Source: Plutella xylostella (Eukaryota > Arthropoda > Insecta > Lepidoptera > Plutellidae). From it: 64,000 nt of DNA. The translations under genes were made by a program, and so were the position numbers. The notes below the pieces were generated by a model. That model ran no database searches. It was not told the DNA's origin and saw only the letters and a program-made list of their open reading frames with translations. The stretch lies in the NCBI RefSeq assembly GCF_932276165.1, contig NC_064004.1:2242001-2306000 (forward strand), read 5' to 3'. Of the stretch, positions 43,501 through 52,619 are shown in pieces (within the stretch, counting starts at the first letter, position 1; each line of letters opens with the position of its first letter).

Positions 43501-43622
43501 TGGTCCGGGAGCACTTGCTGGTAAAAACAGTCCTGCTTTCCAGCCTGAATCGTGAATGTCATATCCTTTTCAAAAGCTAAAACTACACTGAATAAACTAA
43601 AAAAGTAAATACACCGCATCAT
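28572..43622 (-). CDS. TMED5: p24 (emp24/GOLD) cargo receptor, TMED1/TMED5 type, with exons 2-4 duplicated
   Basis: p24 proteins are type I membrane proteins cycling between ER and Golgi as COPI/COPII cargo receptors. Exon 1 43479-43622; exons 2A 42824-43000, 3A 42454-42532, 4A 38328-38481; exons 2B 32643-32819, 3B 32271-32349, 4B 30378-30531; exon 5 29194-29251; exon 6 28572-28649. Using either triplet gives 229 residues: signal peptide 1-16, GOLD domain with Cys32 (GKQDCFYQ) and Cys95 (FRFCFDNTFS), coiled-coil stem (YMMSVRDISTSVSRVRDAV), membrane segment about 189-208, and tail RSLFEDKGSGYKKFMPK with an LF and a di-Lys signal. Both triplets encode the same protein. Joining 4A to 2B gives AG/GTGA, an in-frame stop. 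An initiator TCAGTT sits at 43652-43647. Confidence 0.92.
28916..29138. mobile_element. TACAGGGTG-family MITE
   Basis: Left end TATACAGGGTGTCGCAAAAA with GGGTATACTAAGCCGA; right end the complement (CGGCTTAGTATACCC, TTGCAACAAACTGTATA). Lies in the last p24 intron. Confidence 0.75.
29693..30005. mobile_element. hAT-like MITE with 8-bp target duplication
   Basis: Ends CAATGACAAAGGAATAAAG and TTATTCTTTTGTCATTG; flanked by GGAGGACC on both sides (29685-29692, 30006-30013). Block A has the empty site (GAGGACCAGATG at 37235). A second copy of the family with its own 8-base duplication is at 61928-62159. Eight-base duplications fit hAT elements (P and Merlin types also give eight). Confidence 0.85.
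30720..30854. mobile_element. TIR MITE, GTACACAAAACTGCG family
   Basis: TTGTACACAAAACTGCGTTG with CGACGCCGCATCG on the left and their complement on the right. In block A (39046-39095) only the two ends remain, with the centre deleted. Confidence 0.7.
31039..32143. mobile_element. TIR element, 1.1 kb, in block B only
   Basis: Ends TGAGTGGATGAATATCAAAC and GTTTGATATTCATCCACTCA; the inverted match extends through TGCCATATGTC. Absent from block A, where about 16 different bases stand at the site. Contains a SINE (31109-31331). No transposase recognised. Confidence 0.8.
31109..31331 (-). mobile_element. tRNA-derived SINE with clear target duplication
   Basis: Read on the minus strand: B box GGTTCGATTCCCGG, body GATATTTG, GGGTCTTGGATGTGCCCG, AGGCCCGCCCCCTATTAC, ending GTGAGTGCGTGTGTGTG. 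The tRNA head is 5'-truncated. Flanked by 11-base direct repeats TTGGTCGTGTT (31098-31108, 31332-31342). Other copies: 50889, 58516, 59112 and 61232. Confidence 0.85.
32832..32872 (-). repeat. LINE 3' tail at the right edge of block B
   Basis: TAGAATAGAATAGAATAC followed by TACTTTATTGAC, the reverse of a LINE 3' end. The same sequence marks the right edge of block A (43014-43046). Confidence 0.6.
34308..34573. mobile_element. TACAGGGTG-family MITE, degraded
   Basis: Left end TACAGGATGTTGCAAAAAGG with GTATACTGTGCCGA; right end TTTATACCCTTTTTTCAA with ACCTTGTATAA. Confidence 0.6.
34829..35640. pseudogene. R1-like LINE remnant, rearranged
   Basis: On the plus strand at about 35200-35340, with stops and shifts, one can read SCGVPQ, then LLWNLAYNAVLQIKLANGV, an RT segment typical of R1-clade elements. 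The sequence before it, at 34829-35056, reads on the minus strand as a Ser/Arg/Thr-rich piece that may come from another part of such an element. Continues to 35640 with RMARIRRNLQYWWDW in a plus frame. Clearly dead. Confidence 0.5.
36365..36770. mobile_element. TACAGGGTG-family copies, degraded
   Basis: GTGACACCCTGTATATG at 36388 and CCCTTTTTGCAACAACCTG at 36746, with an ACACCCTGAA remnant between. Probably two overlapping insertions. Confidence 0.5.
36985..37110 (-). repeat. LINE 3' end, ATTCAAAT family, reverse copy
   Basis: ACGGGGCCTTAGTGAAATGG with TGGTAGATTATGAC is the complement of the sequence at 59590-59640, which follows a CAAATT-repeat LINE tail. Confidence 0.5.
37557..37637 (-). 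repeat. Donor-side fragment of p24 exon 4
   Basis: About 57 bases, including the last 22 bases of exon 4 and its donor (GAGTCACCTGGCGCACATG), stand here and again at 38298-38353, with a 660-base insertion between. The downstream copy lacks the rest of the exon. Confidence 0.7.
37638..38297. mobile_element. AT-rich insertion with TTCCGAAT repeats, ending in a TGTCGCAG terminus
   Basis: Many CCGAAT/ACGAAT units (37680-37960), then GCTCCGCTCCGCTTCGCTGC and CTCCTCGCTCGTCGTCG. The right end, CATTCCTGCGACATAT, is the TIR of the element at 15915-16521; the left TIR is missing. Block B lacks the whole insertion. Confidence 0.6.
38526..38680 (-). mobile_element. LINE 3' end with ATTGA repeat tail, in block A only
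   Basis: TTCAATTCAATTCAATTCAA then TCATTTATTGG on the + strand: a reversed LINE 3' UTR with a microsatellite tail. Block B has no such sequence. Confidence 0.65.
38819..39031. mobile_element. TA-MITE, TAGTGCCACAAACTT family, 213 bp
   Basis: TIRs TAGTGCCACAAACTTATCTG and complement extend through TTCCGGTGACAGC. Flanked by TA; block B has the empty site CCTGTACTAGACG. Copies at 61919-62375 and, as a longer relative, 47850-49263. TA duplication suggests a Tc1/mariner (IS630)-type transposase. Confidence 0.9.
39376..42416. mobile_element. TIR element, TGTCGCAG family, 3.0 kb, with nested insertions
   Basis: Left TGTCGCAGGCAATTTGTAAG, right CTTACAAAATGCCTGCGACA; the match extends to GTTTACATACGGC and a second motif GCCGAAGGCATATTG. 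Flanked by TATA both sides; block B shows the empty site ATCTATACAATAG. Contains the 2.2 kb element 39738-41909. No transposase ORF found. Confidence 0.85.
39738..41909. mobile_element. TIR element with CCCTGACTTTCC subterminal repeats, 2.2 kb
   Basis: Ends CAGGGTGTCCACT and AGTGGACACCCTG, flanked by 5-base duplications CTTAG (39733-39737, 41910-41914). Subterminal TTCCCTGACTTTTCCCTGAC motifs occur on both sides. Inside lie a TACAGGGGG MITE relic (39898-40088), a SINE scrap (40502-40556) and many GGTAATTCCGAA units (40150-41030). No transposase seen. Confidence 0.8.
43068..43145 (-). repeat. Inverted copy of the sequence beside block B
   Basis: TTTACTTACCAGACATAAGG with ACATAGTGGAAGCTCT is the near complement of 29440-29515, the sequence just left of block B. 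Here it stands just right of block A. Confidence 0.6.
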
Positions 43623-44558
43623 GGCATAAAAACACAGCGAAATATTAACTGAAAAATTGGGCGAGATCGCTTTTAAGCCGATTTTGTTATCTAGGATTCA
43701 GATTTTACGTATTAATCCTGAATTATAAATAGATTTACTGAATATTTTTGCAGATACAAACAAAAATAAATCGGGCAGAGGAACGTTCTGAAATACCATT
43801 TATATATTTTTTTACTTAGGTACTAATAAAATAGAAAAACCATTTTATCCTTGACACCTATAGGTTGATAGGTATATTGATTTTTGATAAAGATAAAAAG
43901 GCATTATAACATGATTATTATTTTTGTTATGAGACGAAAAATCATTAAATTGAATAATTTAGATAAAAAATATAAATGTTAAGATAAAATATGCAGGAAA
44001 TAAGTTTCTGAACAAGCAGGCAGCGTTCCTTTCTACGATGACACCGATTACGAATAGGGTAAAGAGCCTATTGTAAAACTATCAAAAGCAATTTTATTTG
44101 AGTGTGTAAGTACCTATAATTTATTTTGGTTATTTCAAATGAATAAAAAACAAAAGACTCAGTACGATTTTTATTTTATTTTAAGCTAAGTAGGTATCAA
44201 GTAAAATATCCATTCATGACATCTGAGACAAACAGAACACAAAAAAGTGAAAAATTCTAACATAATTTCTAACAAAATTTAATTTACCAAAAAAAAATTG
44301 TTATAGGTAGGTACCTAATACATCTTACCAAGGGTTTAACATTAACTTAAATACTACCTACCCTTTAATATGAATACAATTTAATAATATTATACAAAGA
44401 GCCTCTATTTTCCAGATAAGAATTTTTTATACATAACTTGCAAGAATTAAAACGAAAAAAAACATGATTTCAATAATATACAAAAAAAATATTTCAAGAA
44501 ACAGATAAGTAACCACAGTGAAAATTTAATTAATGTAAATAACCTGATTTTGAACTTA
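43623..44558. other. Intergenic, p24 promoter side and 3' flank of the next gene
   Basis: The first 60 bases hold a TCAGTT initiator with a weak TTAAAA 26 bases before it (minus strand) that could start the p24 transcript. TTTATTTTATTTT at 44170 offers AATAAA signals for the gene at 44559-46897. Nothing else seen. Confidence 0.45.
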
Positions 44559-46897
44559 CTAAACACATGAATGATTTCTACATTTACATAACTTGAAAAC
44601 TTTAGGGGTGCTGACGAATAAATTATTTTTCAAGATATCCCAAGTCAATTGTCCAGTTTCCAAAGTAAATGAAGTCTGTATACATACATCTTCTAAGGTT
44701 CTTTTACGTTTTGACGGAGATGGACTTTTAAAATGAAATGGACTACACGCTTTTGAATTCTTTTGTGCTATTCCTTTATTTTGTGATTGACTATTCCGTA
44801 AGCTACCATCTGAAAATGGTGTTGAACACCTTAATATATTTTCATTCAAACTAGCATTGCTTTCAAGTGGGTCCAACTCATCTTCATTATCGATTCTTTG
44901 AAGTTCTTCTTCAATCTCATCATTTTGTGGTAAAGAAAATGTTCGGCGGTTTTTTAGATGTTCTCTGAAACTCGCATTCTCTTCAGTTTCACTTACCCCA
45001 CTAGCATTAACTGTAATGATACTACCTCTTCTTTCGGGGATAGGAGTATGGGCACGCATAGTTTCAATCTCATTTTCAATACAATATGAATCTGTAATTT
45101 TTTTAACAGTTTGTAATAGGGTAGATATAATATACACAAAGAAGCTATTTAAAAAACATGGCCATACAGGAAGTACCTACTCACCCTGACTTATTTCACA
45201 AGAAGATAGACGTTCACCGGTAGTGATCTCTTTCACACTTGAGTTTTCATCTATTTTCATCAAATCTGAAAATCAAATGTTACGCTTAATTTGATAATTA
45301 CAATTTGAAGAAACAAAATGAATGATAAAATGGCATAATTATTACCATCTACTTCGTCATCAATCACACCATCACTAACTGAGATTTGTTTAGATGACTC
45401 CGTTTCTTGTGTCGAATCTTTCTCATTGATCGTTTCGTCAGTGTATTTTAATACAATCTCATCATCAGAAGATTCTTGTAGGTCATTACCCTGATCGTTC
45501 ATTTCTAAATCACCTAAGATAGATGCTCGAGATGACTGTTTATTTGAAGGGTCACTAAGATCAGTTGAATTTGAAGTGCGTCTATTATTATTTGAGTCAT
45601 CATATCTTAGTATCATATTGCTTCTAGGACAAAAATCTCCAGGTTCATTTTCTGCATGAACCTCAGCTTGAACTTGCATTGTTAAAACTTCATGTTTCGA
45701 ATCGCTAGATGAGGAACGTCTCTGCATGATTTCGGTAAATGTAGGAGATTGTGAAGATTTGTTATCCACAATGTCTCCTTTGCAAATTTCCTCGTTGGAT
45801 ATGGTTTTTTCGGAAGAACCAATGCTCTTGTTACTATTCGTGATGATATTTTTTGCATTTTCAGCTTCGGAATGATAATTATTGTTCTCCTCCAACGTGT
45901 CATTATTAGATTCAACAGCGGTATTTATTGATTCATTTGTTTCCTCATCAGTAATACTTTTCTGGGAGACAATTTCTATTTCAGATTCACATTGACTATT
46001 TGAATTTTCAAGCTCTAAAACGTTTTTATTATAAATTTTAGCCTTTGTTTGTAAAATTATGCTACCTGATTTGCTTTCAACAGCATCGCTAGTAATCTGT
46101 CTAATGTCATTATCCCCATTTATGTTGTTGCTGCCTTCCATCAAACTGCTCCTTATTTCATTATCAATTATGACAGTAGAACACAAATCAGTATCGTATT
46201 CATTTGAAGAGGTTTTATTTTCGTTTAGTTTTTTTATGTATCTTTTAACCTTTATCTCTAATCTTTGGTAAAACTCTTCTGGTTCATCGTGAACATTGCG
46301 TTTTCGTTCTTTTTCAATAATTAAATCTGGCAGAGGACTTTCCGGTCTAACAGCATGAGTATGACGATCGTAATATCTAGGCGGCCGATATGGCAAGTCG
46401 GATGATGATTCACTTGATTCACCACGTTCAAATATAGTCGTAAGTCCTTAAAAACAATAGATTGCGATTAACAAAAAAAAAACATAATTATATCATGATG
46501 ACGCTCTAGTGCCTCGTGTATAAAAAGAACTGCAAGACGATTTAGACGATAGCGAAAATCTAGTAAATTTTCGCTATCGTCTAAATTATTGTCTTGCAGT
46601 TTTTTTATACACGAGGCACTAGACTCACTAGATCGTGCCGAACGGATTATTTAACTTCTAATTTCTTTCTTTAACTACGACCACATTTCTTTCTGTAGGT
46701 TTACAATCTTGGCCTGTACCTATACGTACCTACCTAATTATCCACTGCTGTCACATAGGCCTCCAGAGGAGCGAATGCCACCTCAAGAACAAATTTCATA
46801 TAGATAAGAACTTACTTGGTATATCCTCAAAGTAACTACGTAGTAAGTAGGTCTTGCGTCTTTCCCAGTCTTCGTTGTAGTATGAAGCTCGCCACAT
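44559..46897 (-). CDS. Unrecognised acidic, low-complexity protein, four exons
   Basis: Exons 46816-46897, 45346-46446, 45185-45265 and 44559-45091 join in phase and give about 600 residues. The start MWRASYYNEDWERRKTYLL sits near RSYFEDIPRLTTIFERGESS and LPYRPPRYYDRH, which look ordered and conserved. There follows SPLPDLIIEKERKRN and a short helix EEFYQRLEIKVKRYIKKLNE. Residues from about 110 on are Ser/Asn/Glu/Asp-rich and likely disordered, with stretches such as SESEIEIVSQKSI-like acidic motifs and a basic patch SPSPSKRKRTLED near the end. The C-terminus is LCKCRNHSCV. The last codons overlap a good donor (GTAAGT after TTTA), so a further exon is possible. I do not recognise the family; a nuclear scaffold or adaptor role would be guesswork. 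Confidence 0.75.
46506..46622. mobile_element. Hairpin MITE, 117 bp
   Basis: Near-perfect palindrome: CTAGTGCCTCGTGTATAAAA to its complement, with inner arms TTTAGACGATAGCGAAAAT and complement around a short loop. Lies just upstream of exon 2 of the unrecognised gene, within intron 1. Confidence 0.8.
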
Positions 46898-47480
46898 TTT
46901 AAAATTTTATCAAGCGCAACTTATGAAAAATCCGATAATTTTACCTTTCTCTAAGTGCTTGTGGGTAGGTTACTAAAATATTTTTTTTAGGATGATCCTA
47001 TTCAGTGTGAAAAAAAATATTTAATAGGTAAGTAGGTATAGTTACTTAGACTTTTTGTATTGCGATTAATATTTTGTTATTATAAACCACCTTCAAATAT
47101 AATTAGGTAATTAGGTATATTTTATATTAATAAATTACTGAAACATGCAATTTATAGGAGCATGTACCCTAATGTCTACATTTTGTGATCTACCTCCTAC
47201 CATATTTTTGTGTAAATCGAAACGTTTACTACGAATGCGTTCTCTATGATTTCTTCATTTAAGTATGTACTTAAGGTGTCATCGACCAATCATCGTATCC
47301 CATGTAGGCACCGTTGCCCAATCAGAGTCACGTACCCTTGCAGCAAATTATTATTGTGCATTGAAAACATTCTCAAAATGAGCCGTTTTCCTTGACAGCT
47401 GTCAGTTGAGCTTTTGGGTAAGCCGATAGATGGCGTGAAAACGCAGTGTACCAACTGTCAAAAATTACATAGAGAGCAAA

Positions 47481-47522
47481 GAGTTCTTATTCTGAGTTTA
47501 GTAAAACTCAGAATAAGAACTC
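47481..47522. repeat. Short perfect palindrome
   Basis: GAGTTCTTATTCTGAGTTT, a 4-base loop, and the complement. Could be a MITE remnant or RNA hairpin; no other copy noticed. Confidence 0.6.
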
Positions 47523-47849
47523 ACTAGTTGTGATTAAATGTCGGGTGGTAGCGCGAGCCATCCTTCCGAGGCTCAGACTGCATGTGGCTTGGGATAGTGC
47601 TAAGTATTCTGTGAATAGTTCTACCCGCGCTATCACTATCTCAAAAGAGTCACTATCTCAAGTGCACTAACTCTACAGTATCAAGGGAGGAGGAGCAGAT
47701 AGCTCAACTACAACTCAATTAATACAGGAGAAACACAAGGAAACTGAGAAAACTTGAAAAGAACGGCTGTACGCACAATCGCACTGAACGCTGAAGCAAC
47801 AGTGACATCGACATCATAGAGAAAATAATACTACAATTCTACCTACCTA

Positions 47850-49263
47850 TAGTGCCACAATCTTATCTGTTCCGGTGACGGCATCGCTGTGATCGAATCC
47901 AGTGATGCCATCGATTAAATTTTTTGCCTATTTGTGGTTTAAACGACAATGCATTTCTGCTATTGCCTATTTTATAATTAGGTACCTACATTCATAAGTA
48001 TAGATAAATCAAAATATTGGGACGATAGTAAATGAAAGAGGATATATCAAACAACATTTGTACACGGCAAACATAAATAAAATAAGCTCTAATTATGTTC
48101 TTATATAGGAGATTAAATCTAGATTACAATGGTCTAGGTAATATCAGATCTGTGGGTCGTGGAAATACCGAGATAGACAGACTTAAAAAAACTATTAATT
48201 ATTATTTATTTATGAACACTATATTTTACATTTTCTAAAGTAACAAGAAATAAGAGCATAAAATTAAAAGAAATTCAGACAATGTACAAAGGATAATTGC
48301 CAAAAAGCAATTTTTTCCAGCCAACCCTTGATAGTAGGTTGGGAGAACATGTCATTAATCATCATTATTTCGTCTAAAATCGCTGCAGGCGAAATTCTTC
48401 TTGGTATATACTGCTTAAGATTTAAAGTGACATGTCACCTGTAATCAAAGAAAAATAAAGATTATATACTTTTCATTATGACCCATCCCGTCCCCACTGC
48501 TGGGGCACGGGATGAGGTGAAAATATTAATAAAATTACATGTGAGTATACGGGTAAAATTATTCGTCATATTTGGCAACACTAACCTGTAGCCGCTGCAA
48601 CTCGTTCTTCCAATTTTTCAAACGGAATTAAAGGCGCCTGAATACGTTATTTTTCCTGCATAAAAGCCAATATATCTAGTATTACTTTTCTTGCATCACT
48701 TTTTAGCGCTTTTGGCATTATTTTCACGCCGAAAATCACAAAACAAATTAAATAACGTAGCGTCAGCCTCTTCGCAGAAATTGACAACTGTAACATCACT
48801 ATCTTTAGTTTTACCGCGAAATTAAATCGCGCGCCAAAAATGTTAGCGTCCCACGCCCGCCTCGCCGTTTCTCGCGCAGTTTCTCTGCGCATACCGCGTC
48901 CCGCGCGCTCACTCTTCACCCCCGCGCACACCCGCTCGCGCCACCGGCCAGCGGAGCCCGCGCAGGCAGTCGGCGCAAAACCATATTCCCGGCTGGATCA
49001 CGCTCGCTTGCATCCCCTTCGCGAATTATTAGTTATACGCAAAAGACTACCTCAACTGCTATTTACGTGTCTGTAGAACCTAAAATATACAGTGAACCTT
49101 GTGTATTCCCTGAGTTTGATTCCTATCTACCACTCCCACGATAGGACCATCTCATACAACTCAAATAACGCACAGAATATGAAATGACGTTTGACAATGA
49201 CGTCTCGTTAGTTCACGTTAGTTGCACATTTTGACCACCGGAACAGATAAGATTGTGGCACTA
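47850..49263. mobile_element. TIR element related to the TAGTGCCAC MITEs, 1.4 kb, with GC-rich interior
   Basis: Ends TAGTGCCACAATCTTATCTG and complement, flanked by TA. The interior has a GC-rich segment (48835-49025) quite unlike its surroundings. On the minus strand a short frame from about 48711 reads MPKALKSDARKVILDILAFM before a stop; this resembles the helix-turn-helix start of IS630-type transposases I recall from arthropods. It may be a relic of the autonomous relative. Confidence 0.7.
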
Positions 49264-49695
49264 TACGTCACTTTCACATTTCGTTAACCTCACAGAATAA
49301 CATATTGTGATCTGAGTGTGTTCTGAGGGTTTGAAAGTTGGTACAACCCCAGACAACGCCATCTATTTCTCCAAAAAGGAACTTTTTTTTTTTTTAACAA
49401 ACGCCTCATTAACGTCACTTAAATCAGCTGTCAATGCGAGTAAATGGGAAAGTTTGAATTCGATCGATAATAAATAATAATAATGTCCATAAAATAGTGC
49501 AAATTCTTATCATATTGACGGATTTATGCCTTCAAGTTACCAAATAAAACATTACTACCTTGTGTTATTTTATCTGACTTGTGTTTGCGCTGAAACTATG
49601 ACGGTGTAGGCGTAAATAAATATTTTTTCGCATGACCGACTTTATTCACCGGAAATGTATGTTTTGGCCTCGGAATTATCTGAAATCTATTGAAC

Positions 49696-52619
49696 ATGGA
49701 CCTCAGTCCTGATGAAGATAACTTCCAGGGTCGTCTGCTTCACCAGGTAAGTGCAGTTTTCCTTTACAAATGCGGTTAAAGTAGTTGCGACTTCAGCGAT
49801 TTTTTATTGGATTACCTCCCTTGCTATCATTTAATTTAATGTTTTCGCAGTAAACTATGAAGCTTTGTAAACACTAAACCACCTCAAGTAATTGTATATA
49901 ATCTTTTAAAATCAATAAACATATGCTTACTTTGATTCTGCTGCCATAACAAAATGATTTTCAAAGTAAGTAGTCTCCTAAGCTATACAGCACTTTCTAA
50001 AGTTTTGGTTCCACTATGGAGAATAATATGTCCTATGTGGTTACACAACTCAAATACAGTAGATTGTTTGCAGTAAGTAAGTATAATGTGTAATTAAAAA
50101 AGATATATATGTTACTGTAAAAGCCCGAACAACGGTAAATCCTAAGATTTACGAGTAAAACCTAAGATTTACCAACTCTTAATGGTAAAAGCCCGAAAGA
50201 TTTTGGGATTCGCACTTTTACCACTATTCACTTGGTAAATCTTAGGATTTACATTAAGGGACGGTAAATGTTGAAAAAGCCAGGTTATAACTTATAACCT
50301 CCGTAGTCGAACAAAGCGTCCGTAGTCGAGCGGGCTTCAGTGATCGTAACTGATCACTGAGGTTTAGCAACAACCAGCATGGTCAGCCATTGGATGGGTG
50401 ACCGATTTCAAGTGGTTATTTTCTGGGTGCTTTCGTGCTTCGGACGGCACGTTAAGCCGTGGGTCCCGGTTGCTGCTTCGGCAGCAGTCGTTAAGCCTAG
50501 TCAGAGGCCTTCAGGCGGCTTGAAAACGTCTGACAGTCGGGTTGCCCACTTACACTACAACTCGCTCAGCACAAGCTTGCTTGTGTTGGGGTCCACCAAC
50601 CCGCACTAGGCCAGCGTGGTGGACTAGATCGAAACCCTTCCTTCATTGGAAGGAGACCCGTGCCCCAGCAGTGGGGACGTAATGAGTCGCGATGATGATG
50701 ATAACTTATAACTAACCGAACTTAAGAAATATTTAATTTTATTATTGCAATCTACTTTACTCGACGTCCACAATAATAATACGTGAAAATTATTTTACTT
50801 CCGGTTTCCGTGTTTAAATTATTGTTCAGTGAATGAGTGAAAATAAAGTTATTTTCCAATAATCCAGCACTTTATTCCCAGCACTAGTAATAATTACACA
50901 CACACGCACTCACGCCTTGTACTAATGTACTCCCTTGCGGGGTAGGCAGAGGTGCATTGCTGCACCCACTTTTCGTCAAATTCAAATTTCAAATTTTAAA
51001 TTTTTTTCAAATTCAAATTCAAATGGTTTAATCGACGTAAAATTTTACAATTATTTGTCGATAGTCATCTACCACCAGAGTCAGAGTGTTATGTTAGTCC
51101 CAATGTAATAGGGGGCGGGCCTATTGCCATTTTACGGGCACATCCAAGACCTGAGAACAAATATCTGTGTTTAAACAAATATCTGCCCCAGCCGGGAATC
51201 GAACCCGGGACCATCGGCTCAGTAGTCAGGGTCACTAACCACTACGCTATTCGGTCGTCAGAGTAATAATTAATCTTTGTTTTATTCCCAAAACCAACTT
51301 TTACTAGGTGTCAGTGGGAAAACCTAGCATTTACCAAATTCTAATGGTAAAAGCCCGAAAAAAATGACCCATTTTCACAAATCCTTACATTTACCAACTC
51401 ATGTTGGTAAATCCTAAGATTTACTGGTAAATCCTAGGATTTACCGTTATTCGGGCTTTTACAGTAACATATACATATAAATAAAAAAAAATTTAAAATG
51501 TTTTTTATTTTTCTAATAAGGCTTCAATGTGCGAAGTTTGCATCACCTATTTATAAAGGGTTTCTCATGAGAATTCAAATACTGTATATAAAAAGCACTT
51601 TAAAGCAATCACAGTTGAAGTAACTTTATAATGGCATGATAACACGGCAAAAGGAAATTTTAAATCAGTTTTGCAGCCTTTTCAATATAAAAAATCTTTC
51701 CTATTTGTATGTAGTAGATACAACTTTAGTATATTTTCTCAATAAGCATTCTATACTCTGTCTGGAAGAGATTACTTTTAGTAATAAGGCTACCGATTGT
51801 ATTATTTTTTTTAATTTATGAAACTGTTTCTGTTTGTGGGCACTAAAGAGTATTTCTACAGGCCGCACTGTGGGACAATGTGGAACTTCTTCAAGAGCTC
51901 CTCGCTAACGGAGCGGACGTCAATGCACGGGATGCCTTGAACCGGACAGCTTTACATGCGGCTGCCCTGGCTGAGCGCAGCAGCTGCTTGAAGGCGCTGT
52001 GTGCGGCTGGCGCGGATATTGATGCTGTTAGCTCACCGGCTAATGGGGGGAAGGTAGGTTTTTATTATTTTACTGTAAAGATTTTTGATGTGGCTGTTAA
52101 CAGTGCTTTCCTTTAACTAAAAGATTTTAGAGAGAGAATTTAAAATAAAATTACCTGATTGTTGCTATCTCGACTCCAGTTTTGTGCATCATCTCATTTT
52201 AATTTGCTACCTACCTTTTCCGGGCAAGCATCACATCCTTTAATGGGTTTGCTATGGGAATACCGGCATAACATATAGACTATAGCACTCCTCCATACGT
52301 AATGTAGTAGTATATAGAATTTACGAAATCAGTTTTGTGGATCGGAAACTTCAATTCAATAGAAACAAAAAAAACAAAACTTTCCTCTCCACAAAACACA
52401 TAGACTAAAAACCAAAACCCATACCACCACATTTCACACTCACCCTTCCACAGACGGCGCTGCACATAGCGGCTGAGCGCGGCCACGTGGAGAACACCCG
52501 GGTGCTGCTGGCGCGCGGCGCGTGTCCGACTGACGGCGACGGCAGCGGGGACTCGGCGCTGGCGCTGGCGGAGCGGGGCGCGCACCGCAAGACCGCCGCG
52601 CTGCTCCGGGAGAGGAGAG
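49696..52619 (+). CDS. Ankyrin-repeat protein, first three exons (3' part not found)
   Basis: Exons 49696-49746, 51862-52053 and 52454-52619 join in phase: 17, 64 and 55 codons plus one base. The start is MDLSPDEDNFQGRLLHQ, followed by ankyrin repeats: LWDNVELLQELLANGADVNA, NRTALHAAALAERSSCL, GADIDAV, then TALHIAAERGHVENTRVLL and GDSALALAERGAHRKTAALL. Such repeats bind protein partners. The opening reminds me of the N-terminal ankyrin region of insect leucine-rich-repeat kinase (LRRK), but I cannot confirm it. No later exon was found up to the window end, so the next intron is over 11 kb or the array hides exons. Intron 1 carries a TIR element with nested SINEs. Confidence 0.8.
50290..50705 (+). 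mobile_element. SINE with 5S rRNA-like head
   Basis: The head 50352-50403 lines up without gaps over 52 bases with the internal promoter region of insect 5S rRNA as I recall it: GATCACTGA against GATCACCGA and GGATGGGTGACC against AGATGGGGGACC at the same spacing. Body GCTTCGGACGGCACG and CCGCACTAGGCCAGCG, tail GATGATGATGAT. Full-length compared with 18180 and 20105. Confidence 0.75.
50889..51260 (-). mobile_element. tRNA-derived SINE interrupted by a LINE tail
   Basis: Minus strand: head GCGTAGTGGTTAGTGACC, B box GGTTCGATTCCCGG, body and end as in the copy at 31109. Between about 50983 and 51078 a CAAATT-rich LINE 3' end (ATGGTTTAATCGACGTAAAA) is inserted. Confidence 0.8.

Larger units (their letters stand above)
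46898..49695. other. Region between divergent genes
   Basis: Separates the minus-strand unrecognised gene from the plus-strand ankyrin gene. It holds a small palindrome (47481) and the 1.4 kb TIR element (47850). 49264-49695 should contain the ankyrin-gene promoter and 5' UTR; I see no convincing TATA/Inr pair. Confidence 0.45.
50109..51470. mobile_element. TIR element with palindromic GGTAAATCCTAAGATTTACC units, 1.4 kb
   Basis: Ends ATGTTACTGTAAAAGCCCGAA minus the last base and complement. Subterminal palindromes GTAAATCCTAAGATTTAC and variants occur at least twice at each side, with repeated GGTAAAAGCCCGAAA. Inside are a 5S-type SINE, a tRNA SINE and a LINE tail. No transposase. Flanks are TATA-like. 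Confidence 0.75.
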
